Assembly: GCA_041653935.1 (NCBI GenBank)
Contig: JBAZEO010000001.1
Coordinates: 620,001-684,000, forward strand
From: JAYEHL01 sp041653935
GTDB lineage: Bacteria; Chloroflexota; Dehalococcoidia; E44-bin15
DNA length: 64,000 bases
Reading direction: 5' to 3'
Shown in pieces: positions 58,308 through 64,000 of the stretch. Positions within the stretch are counted from its first letter, which is position 1. Each line of letters begins with the position of its first letter. A model generated the notes under the pieces. It ran no database searches and was not told where the DNA came from. It saw only the letters and a list, made by a program, of their open reading frames with translations. The position numbers and the translations under genes are program-made.

Positions 58308-60969
58308 GGTGTTCCGCTACTGTGAATCTGAAGGTATATCGGACCGCGGTCTGATGGATCAATTTACGGAGCTTGTGATGCAGCATCTGGAACAGGAATA
58401 TCAGAGATTCCCAGGGATGGATGTAGACATCCCTGAGTGGCGGCTAGGTCCCGGGGATATTCGAAACGCGTTGAAAAAAGTTATCGCTGAGCAAAACGAG
58501 GCTTCAAAAGCTGTAAAGCCGCAGAAGATTGAAACCAAGCATGAAGCCAAGCGTGAAATCAAAGAGAAACCGATTGAAGTAAAACCGGCTGAATCAAAAC
58601 AAGAAATTAAAAACAAGCCCGAGGAGAAATCTCTTGAAGAAAAACCGGCTGAAACCGTGAAGAAAAGTCCAAAGACAGCCATGCCGAAGAAAAGGAAAAC
58701 AAAGACAGTTAGAACTAGAATCGCTACTGCTTTAGAGACAGTAAAATTCTCGGAAAACGCGATGAGGGTGCTTGAAAAGAGATACCTGAAAACCGACGAG
58801 CAAGGCAAAGCCATCGAGACGCCGCACGATATGTTCAGGCGCGTAGCTCATAACATTGCTTCTGCCGAAATCATATACGGATCAAAAGAGGATGCCGAAT
58901 ATTGGGAGGAAGAGTTCTACCGATTGATAGCAAATCTTGAATTTTTGCCTAACTCCCCTACCCTGATGAATGCCGGCCGCGAGCTGCAGCAGCTCTCCGC
59001 GTGCTTCGTCCTGCCGATCAACGATTCAATGGACGGAATATTTGATGCTATCAAATACACTGCTCTCATTCATAAGAGTGGAGGCGGCACCGGCTTTTCA
59101 TTCTCAAGGTTAAGGCCTGAGGGTGACACCGTTGGTTCCACAGGAAAGGTAGCCAGCGGCCCTGTTTCTTTTATGAAGGTATTTGATGCAGCCACAGATG
59201 TCATCAAGCAGGGAGGGATGCGCCGCGGCGCCAATATGGCCATCCTCAGCGTAAACCATCCGGATATAGAGAGATTTATCACGGCAAAGGAAAAGGAAGA
59301 TACCCTGACCAATTTCAATCTCTCGGTTGCAGTAACCGACGAGTTTATGAAAGCAGCGGAAGCCGGCAGTGACTATAATCTCATTAATCCCAAAGATGGA
59401 TCGGTATATGGACAGCTCAACGCAAAACACGTTTTCAACACGATTGTTGAGATGGCATGGCGTACCGGCGATCCCGGTCTTATTTTCATCGACCGGATAA
59501 ACAGGGACAACCCCAATAAAAACCTCGGGGTTATCGAGAGCACAAATCCCTGCGGAGAACAACCCCTGTTACCCTACGAGTCATGCAACCTGGGCTCAAT
59601 CAACCTGGCCCGTATGGTAAACGCCGAAAAGAAGGGGGTTGATTATGACAAGTTGGGTAAAGCGGTAAAAACCGCGGTAAGATTCCTGGACAATGTTATC
59701 GATAAAAACAAGTTTCCTCTGCCTGAAATAGAGACGATGACGAAAAAGACGCGAAAGATCGGATTGGGGATCATGGGATTCGCCGATTTGTTAATAAAGT
59801 TAGGTATCCCCTACGATTCTAAAGAAGCTTTAAAGACTGCTGAAAGTGTAATGAAGTTCATTGATGAGACTGCAACCGATGCATCAGTAAATCTTGCAGA
59901 AGAAAGAGGTGTTTTCCCGGCATTCGATGGCAGCGAATACGGAATAAAAGGCGGCCCGAGGGTACGAAATGCAACACGCACGACTATCGCCCCGACCGGA
60001 ACATTGAGCATTATAGCTAATTGTTCGAGCGGGATTGAGCCGCTTTTTGCGCTGAGCTACATACGCAACATTCTGGATGGCGACGCATTAGTGGAGGTCA
60101 ATCCCTATTTTGACGAGATAGCCCGCAAAGAAGCTTTCTATTCAGATAAACTAATGAAAGATCTGGCCAGTAAAGGAAGCCTTCATGGCATCGACGGTAT
60201 ACCGCCAGCAATAGCCAAGGTGTTCGTCACCGCCCACGACATTAGTCCGGAATGGCATGTTAAGATGCAAGCCGCTTTCCAAAAATACACCGATAACGCC
60301 GTCTCAAAAACAATAAACTTCCCTCAGAATGCAACCAAGGATAATATTTCGCAGGCTTATTTGATGGCATATAGCGAGGGCTGTAAGGGAATAACTATAT
60401 ATAGGGATAAAAGCAAGGACAAGCAGGTACTGAATGTTTCAGGAAAACATAAAGAGGAGGCAATCAGGGCTCTCGCGCCCAGAAAGCGGTCACGAGTTAC
60501 CAATGGGGTTACGGAAAGGGTGGCCACCGGCTGCGGCAACATCTACGTGACCGTCAACTCCGATGAGCACGGCATCTGCGAAGTATTCTCCAGCCTTGGC
60601 AAAGCAGGCGGCTGCGCTTCGGCACAACTAGAATCCACATGCAGGCTAATCTCCCTGGCATTGAGGTCAGGTGTGGACGCTTCCGCAGTGGTCAAACACA
60701 TTCGCGGCATAAGGTGCCCATCGATCGCCTGGGAACAAGGCCATTCAATACTCTCCTGCCCTGATGCTATAGCCAGTGTGCTCGGAAATAGGATAGGCCT
60801 TGATAGTGACAAGACTGCCATTGACAGTATACCTAAGAAACTTATTAATGAGGTTAATTCCACGCCCACAGTGAATATGGGGGGCCAGTGCCCTGATTGC
60901 GGAGGGTTGTTGGTGTATCAGGAGGGATGCCAGATTTGTCACAGTTGCGGCTATACAAAATGCAGTTAG
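58246..60969 (+). CDS. nrdJ: adenosylcobalamin-dependent ribonucleotide reductase (class II)
   Basis: Makes deoxyribonucleotides using B12 as radical source, with no oxygen needed. 907 residues. Residues 1-85 are an N-terminal helical domain, 87-157 a Lys/Glu/Pro-rich linker (EKPIEVKPAE, EKSLEEKPAE), then the core from about 165: C253 (SACFVLP) and C436 in NPCGEQPL with E438, and GGMRRGANMA. The end has two CxxC pairs (GQCPDCGG, CHSCGYTKC) for zinc and the redox Cys. AGGAGAAG before ATG. It overlaps nrdR by 62 bases, so the pair is translated from one mRNA. Confidence 0.95.
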   Translation: MAANSARKNSALPFQSRIANEVFRYCESEGISDRGLMDQFTELVMQHLEQEYQRFPGMDVDIPEWRLGPGDIRNALKKVIAEQNEASKAVKPQKIETKHEAKREIKEKPIEVKPAESKQEIKNKPEEKSLEEKPAETVKKSPKTAMPKKRKTKTVRTRIATALETVKFSENAMRVLEKRYLKTDEQGKAIETPHDMFRRVAHNIASAEIIYGSKEDAEYWEEEFYRLIANLEFLPNSPTLMNAGRELQQLSACFVLPINDSMDGIFDAIKYTALIHKSGGGTGFSFSRLRPEGDTVGSTGKVASGPVSFMKVFDAATDVIKQGGMRRGANMAILSVNHPDIERFITAKEKEDTLTNFNLSVAVTDEFMKAAEAGSDYNLINPKDGSVYGQLNAKHVFNTIVEMAWRTGDPGLIFIDRINRDNPNKNLGVIESTNPCGEQPLLPYESCNLGSINLARMVNAEKKGVDYDKLGKAVKTAVRFLDNVIDKNKFPLPEIETMTKKTRKIGLGIMGFADLLIKLGIPYDSKEALKTAESVMKFIDETATDASVNLAEERGVFPAFDGSEYGIKGGPRVRNATRTTIAPTGTLSIIANCSSGIEPLFALSYIRNILDGDALVEVNPYFDEIARKEAFYSDKLMKDLASKGSLHGIDGIPPAIAKVFVTAHDISPEWHVKMQAAFQKYTDNAVSKTINFPQNATKDNISQAYLMAYSEGCKGITIYRDKSKDKQVLNVSGKHKEEAIRALAPRKRSRVTNGVTERVATGCGNIYVTVNSDEHGICEVFSSLGKAGGCASAQLESTCRLISLALRSGVDASAVVKHIRGIRCPSIAWEQGHSILSCPDAIASVLGNRIGLDSDKTAIDSIPKKLINEVNSTPTVNMGGQCPDCGGLLVYQEGCQICHSCGYTKCS

Positions 60970-60985
60970 AAGTGAGGGGTGTATA

Positions 60986-61231
60986 ATGCCTAATGATGCC
61001 TATATCATTCTGGGTATGGCTGGTTTTTTCTTTCTAATGTTCGCAATTGCGTTCTTAAGAGCCAATGCCGATGATAGAAAGATCGATGACGCTATCTCTC
61101 AGCGTAAAGACGTAAAAGGCTTCGGCTCTTTTCACGTTGAAAGCAGTTCTCTGCGTATCGGCGGCTGGATTTGCCTTTTGATAGCAGTTGTATTATTCAT
61201 AATGGGCGTCGCGTTCCTAGCTACTCAATGA
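60986..61231 (+). CDS. small two-helix membrane protein
   Basis: 81 residues: helix about 7-25, a charged inner stretch (ANADDRKIDDAISQRKDVKGF), and helix about 57-78. Sixteen bases after nrdJ and ten before the next gene, so probably in the same operon. Function unknown. Confidence 0.65.
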   Translation: MPNDAYIILGMAGFFFLMFAIAFLRANADDRKIDDAISQRKDVKGFGSFHVESSSLRIGGWICLLIAVVLFIMGVAFLATQ

Positions 61232-61241
61232 GGAGGGAATA

Positions 61242-61472
61242 TTGGCACAAAAGAATGACCATCTCACAAAAGATAAGGCACAGTCTCTAGAACAGCTCCA
61301 GCAAAAGATGGACAACCTGGACCAGCGCCTCGACGATATCGATACCACGGTCAGTGCTATCGCCGAGCGAGCGATGTCACGACCGATCAATCTGACAATG
61401 ACCTGCCCCGGCTGCGGCAAAGTTATTGAGATCGCCATTGTAGGCAACGGGAAAATGATCCGGCAACCGTGA
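61242..61472 (+). CDS. small coiled-coil protein with one Cys pair
   Basis: 76 residues, TTG start with GGAGGGA upstream. Residues 8-45 form a coiled coil (SLEQLQQKMDNLDQRLDDIDT), followed by NLTMTCPGCGKVIEIAIVG, a single CPGC hairpin like half a zinc ribbon; a dimer could complete the site. Lies directly before the radical SAM gene. Unknown function. Confidence 0.6.
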   Translation: MAQKNDHLTKDKAQSLEQLQQKMDNLDQRLDDIDTTVSAIAERAMSRPINLTMTCPGCGKVIEIAIVGNGKMIRQP

Positions 61473-61481
61473 TTGCGTGAC

Positions 61482-63110
61482 ATGAACGGAGATAATCCAT
61501 CTCGATTATGGCTCTCCCAGGAGCAAGGTACAACCATCAAGGATTGGGGTGGAAGGATACCAATCGCTTTAATATTCTCCAACACATACCATGTAGGTAT
61601 GTCAAGCCTCGGGTTTCAGACGATATACAATCTGCTAAACAGCTACAGCAATATAGTATGTGAACGTGTATTTCAGAAGGGAAACGGCAAAAGCATCGAA
61701 TCAGGACGGCCATTAGATGATTTTGCGTTCCTCGCGTTTTCCATATCCAACGAATTGGATTACTTCAATGCAGTGGAGATACTGGCTTCAAGCTCCATAC
61801 CCCTGCAATCAACCGAGCGAGGCCCCTCACATCCTATAATAATATCTGGAGGGCCCTGCATCACGGCAAACCCAGAGCCGCTGGCTCCTTTTTTCGATGT
61901 GTTCGCTATCGGAGAAGGCGAGGTTGTTCTGCCTCCATTGATCAAAGCCATAACCGAAATGGCAGGAGAGAGCCGCGACGCATTATTAAAAGCAATTTCC
62001 AAGATTAACGGGATGTATGTACCGCAATTCCACAGCGGCGAGCCGGTAACCAGGCAATGGTCACGCAATATAGATGATTTCGCTACAACCTCCGCTATAT
62101 TAACCCCGAATACCGAATTCAGTAATATGTACCTGATCGAGATCGCACGCGGCTGCCCCTGGGGCTGCCGCTTCTGCCTAGCCGGCTACCTGTTCCGACC
62201 GTTCCGCTTCCGCTCTGCAGCTAACCTGTTAAATCAGTGTAAACAGGGGCTTGAGCTCACTCATAAGGTCGGCCTTCTCGGAGCCTGTGTCTCAGACCAT
62301 CCCCAGATCGATGAGGTGGTATCGCAACTGCGCAAGATGGGTGCGGGCATCTCTGTCAGCTCGCTCCGCGTGAAGCCGATATCGGACGCAGTGCTGAAAG
62401 CATTAAAGGAAAGCGGAACAGAGAACCTTACGATGGCACCGGAAGCGGGTTCGGAAAGGCTGCGCCGCGCAATAAACAAGGGCATCGATAGGGAAGATAT
62501 AATGTCAGCTGCGAGCAAGATTATCGACACAGGTTTCCGTCAATTGAAGCTGTATTTCATGATCGGGCTGCCCACGGAGACGGAGGATGACATAGAAGAA
62601 ATAATCGAATTGGCATTCGAAATAAAGAAACTAACGGAGCGCAGGCGTTCAGGCTGCCATATTATTCTGACAATTGAGCCATTCGTGCCTAAGGCAGGAA
62701 CACCTTTCCAATGGCTTCCCATGACCGGACAGAAAATATTAAACAAGCGTCTTTCGTATCTCAAACGACAGCTGGAAAGAAAGGGAATAGAGGTCAGGTC
62801 TGAGAGCGTCTCGTGGGCCGTCGTCCAGGGCGTGCTCTCGCGCGGCGACGGCAGGCTGGCCCCGGTGCTGACCAAAGTAGCGAAGGATAGAACGCTTTCC
62901 ACATGGCGCCAGGCTTTAGCGGAGTACGCCCTTGATGCCGACTACTACACCCGCAGGGAGATACCATTAAAGGAACGTCTGCCGTGGAGTTACATCGATT
63001 CCGGCATCAAGAACGACTATCTGGAAACGGAGCTGGACAGGGCGGGTTGCGATAAACCGACTCCCCCCTGCCCTATTGCTACCGAATGCCACAGGTGCGG
63101 GGTCTGCTGA
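61482..63110 (+). CDS. B12-binding/radical SAM protein
   Basis: About 542 residues. N-terminal Rossmann-like cobalamin-type part (NTYHVGMSSLGFQTIYNLLN, GPCITANPEPLAPFFDVFAIGEGE), then the radical SAM barrel with C225-x3-C229-x2-C232 (RGCPWGCRFC), EAGSERLRRAINKG and a FMIGLPTETEDD segment. A C-terminal set CxxxxxxCxxC (CPIATECHRCGVC) may hold a further cluster. It matches the TIGR03960 type (YgiQ-like family); no substrate known. ATG 61482 is preferred to a TTG three codons earlier; no clear ribosome site. Confidence 0.85.
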   Translation: MNGDNPSRLWLSQEQGTTIKDWGGRIPIALIFSNTYHVGMSSLGFQTIYNLLNSYSNIVCERVFQKGNGKSIESGRPLDDFAFLAFSISNELDYFNAVEILASSSIPLQSTERGPSHPIIISGGPCITANPEPLAPFFDVFAIGEGEVVLPPLIKAITEMAGESRDALLKAISKINGMYVPQFHSGEPVTRQWSRNIDDFATTSAILTPNTEFSNMYLIEIARGCPWGCRFCLAGYLFRPFRFRSAANLLNQCKQGLELTHKVGLLGACVSDHPQIDEVVSQLRKMGAGISVSSLRVKPISDAVLKALKESGTENLTMAPEAGSERLRRAINKGIDREDIMSAASKIIDTGFRQLKLYFMIGLPTETEDDIEEIIELAFEIKKLTERRRSGCHIILTIEPFVPKAGTPFQWLPMTGQKILNKRLSYLKRQLERKGIEVRSESVSWAVVQGVLSRGDGRLAPVLTKVAKDRTLSTWRQALAEYALDADYYTRREIPLKERLPWSYIDSGIKNDYLETELDRAGCDKPTPPCPIATECHRCGVC

Positions 63111-63111
63111 G

Positions 63112-63774
63112 ATGGACATTGCCAGCAACATAAAAGAAGTAAGGGAACGCATCGCCGATGCGGCAGCCCGGGCAAGACGGAATCCCAGTGAGGTTACAAT
63201 TATCGCTGTAACCAAATACGTGGATGAGTCTGCCATACAAACAGCTGCCGAGGCCGGCATAGAACACTTCGGGGAGAACCGCGTACAGGATGTTCAACGC
63301 AAGATTTTACGATTGCCCGGCTCCGGGTTATGCCCTACCTGGCACATGATTGGCCACCTGCAACGCAATAAAGTCCAGACAGCTTTGAAAATTTTTGATA
63401 TAATTCATAGCATCGACTCGGTACGACTGGCACAGACGATAAGCGCACAGGCGGAGAAGATTGTTCCCGTCCTGCTGCAGGTCAACATAGCCGAGGAAGA
63501 GACAAAGGGAGGATTTCAAAAGAACGAATTGCATGAAGCGGTAGCGGAGATATCCAAGCTGCCGCATCTGTCGATCAAAGGGTTGATGACTATCGCTCCA
63601 ATGGTCGATAAACCGGAGGAAGTGCGCCCTGTATTCAGAGAACTGCGCGAACTGCGCGACTCTTTCGGCTTTGAACACCTCTCTATGGGAATGAGTAACG
63701 ACTTTGAAATCGCCGTGGAGGAAGGAGCCACGATGGTACGGCTGGGCCGTATCATATTCGGTGAACGTCGATAA
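63112..63774 (+). CDS. yggS: pyridoxal phosphate homeostasis protein
   Basis: PLP-binding alanine-racemase-like barrel that buffers pyridoxal phosphate. 220 residues; PLP lysine K35 in IIAVTKYV, then HFGENRVQD, WHMIGHLQRNK, and the C-terminal LSMGMSNDFEIAVEEGATMVRLGRIIFG. It starts one base after the radical SAM stop. In many bacteria yggS lies near ftsZ and sepF; here ftsZ is 6 kb upstream, and the gene that follows could be in that sepF position, but it does not look like sepF. Confidence 0.95.
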   Translation: MDIASNIKEVRERIADAAARARRNPSEVTIIAVTKYVDESAIQTAAEAGIEHFGENRVQDVQRKILRLPGSGLCPTWHMIGHLQRNKVQTALKIFDIIHSIDSVRLAQTISAQAEKIVPVLLQVNIAEEETKGGFQKNELHEAVAEISKLPHLSIKGLMTIAPMVDKPEEVRPVFRELRELRDSFGFEHLSMGMSNDFEIAVEEGATMVRLGRIIFGERR

Positions 63775-63807
63775 ACTAATTTCTCAATTTGAAAGGGGGA
63801 CTTAATA

Positions 63808-64000
63808 ATGGATGCATCGAAAAGAGATCTTGTATTACAACTGGGACGGGTAACTTCACCTGAAACATTCATATGGGACCTGGAGGCCATAGGTGAAGTA
63901 TCCGTCAAAACACAGCGCCTGGGCGCAGAATTCCTCGCCGGCGGAATGTGCACATTCGCTACGATCACATTAAGTAAAGCAAAGCTTAATGAAGTAATCG
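63808..64000 (+). CDS. unknown protein, 3' end cut by the window
   Basis: GAAAGGGGG precedes an ATG at 63808; 64 codons are visible and the frame is open to the edge. The product starts MDASKRDLVLQLGRVTSPE and has WDLEAIGEVSVKTQRLGAEFLAGG. No family recognised from this part. It follows yggS by 33 bases on the same strand. Confidence 0.6.
   Translation, partial: MDASKRDLVLQLGRVTSPETFIWDLEAIGEVSVKTQRLGAEFLAGGMCTFATITLSKAKLNEVI

Noticed and set aside
63808..64000. Last gene as sepF because it follows yggS
   Set aside because: The visible 64 residues do not show the SepF pattern (acidic N terminus, DUF552 core); left as unknown.

Overview
The window reads as chromosomal DNA of an anaerobic, probably uncultivated bacterium of the Chloroflexota, most likely class Dehalococcoidia. 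This is inferred from gene content, not from a search. Supporting evidence: a Wood-Ljungdahl acetyl-CoA synthase operon (acsB-acsD-acsC-cooC-acsE) with no CO dehydrogenase gene beside it; a dcw cluster reduced to mraZ-rsmH-ftsA-ftsZ with every peptidoglycan gene missing, as in wall-less Dehalococcoides; a B12-dependent ribonucleotide reductase; and many small Cys-rich redox or zinc proteins. Genes are dense, starts are mostly AGGAGG-led, and there is no IS element, CRISPR array or obvious pseudogene.

Layout. 1-3.6 kb: glycolysis and RNA/ribosome genes (apgM end, tpiA, miaA, hflX). 3.7-9.0 kb: a 50-residue Cys protein missed by length cut-offs, a CtpA protease, smpB with the tmRNA gene, a DUF2089 three-gene operon flanked by a short repeat of the tmRNA 3' end, a glutaredoxin/ferredoxin-disulfide-reductase pair, and small zinc proteins. 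9.2-15.5 kb: the acs operon. 15.7-20.8 kb: mutL and mutS with two small genes between. 20.9-26.5 kb: three GT-C membrane glycosyltransferases and a flippase-like protein. 26.6-30.8 kb: ftsY and a pabB-x-pabA-pabC operon for p-aminobenzoate. 30.8-37.8 kb: a minus-strand island built around HAS-barrel protein, HerA and a NurA-like nuclease. 37.9-42.8 kb: crotonase, histone-deacetylase-like hydrolase, and a P-type metal ATPase behind what looks like a NiCo (czcD) riboswitch. 42.8-51.4 kb: secD-secF, cca, def, priA, rplS, trmD, mogA. 51.4-57.5 kb: a C39-like surface lipoprotein, then mraZ-rsmH and ftsA-ftsZ. 57.6-64 kb: nrdR-nrdJ with an NrdR box, two small genes, a B12/radical SAM protein, yggS and a cut-off gene.

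Connections. The acs enzymes need nickel (A-cluster), cobalt (corrinoid) and iron-sulfur chemistry; NrdJ also needs cobalamin. A Ni/Co-sensing riboswitch in front of a metal ATPase fits a cell that imports these metals and must limit excess. pabABC feeds folate, the methyl carrier used by AcsE. The SecDF, GT-C and lipoprotein genes point to a glycoprotein envelope in place of peptidoglycan.

The most interesting items are the riboswitch-ATPase unit, the HAS-HerA-NurA island whose nuclease carries an unexpected four-cysteine cluster, the ferredoxin-disulfide-reductase/rubredoxin fusion, the acs operon without CODH, and the extra domain in SecD. All family assignments rest on motifs read by eye; nothing was searched or computed.
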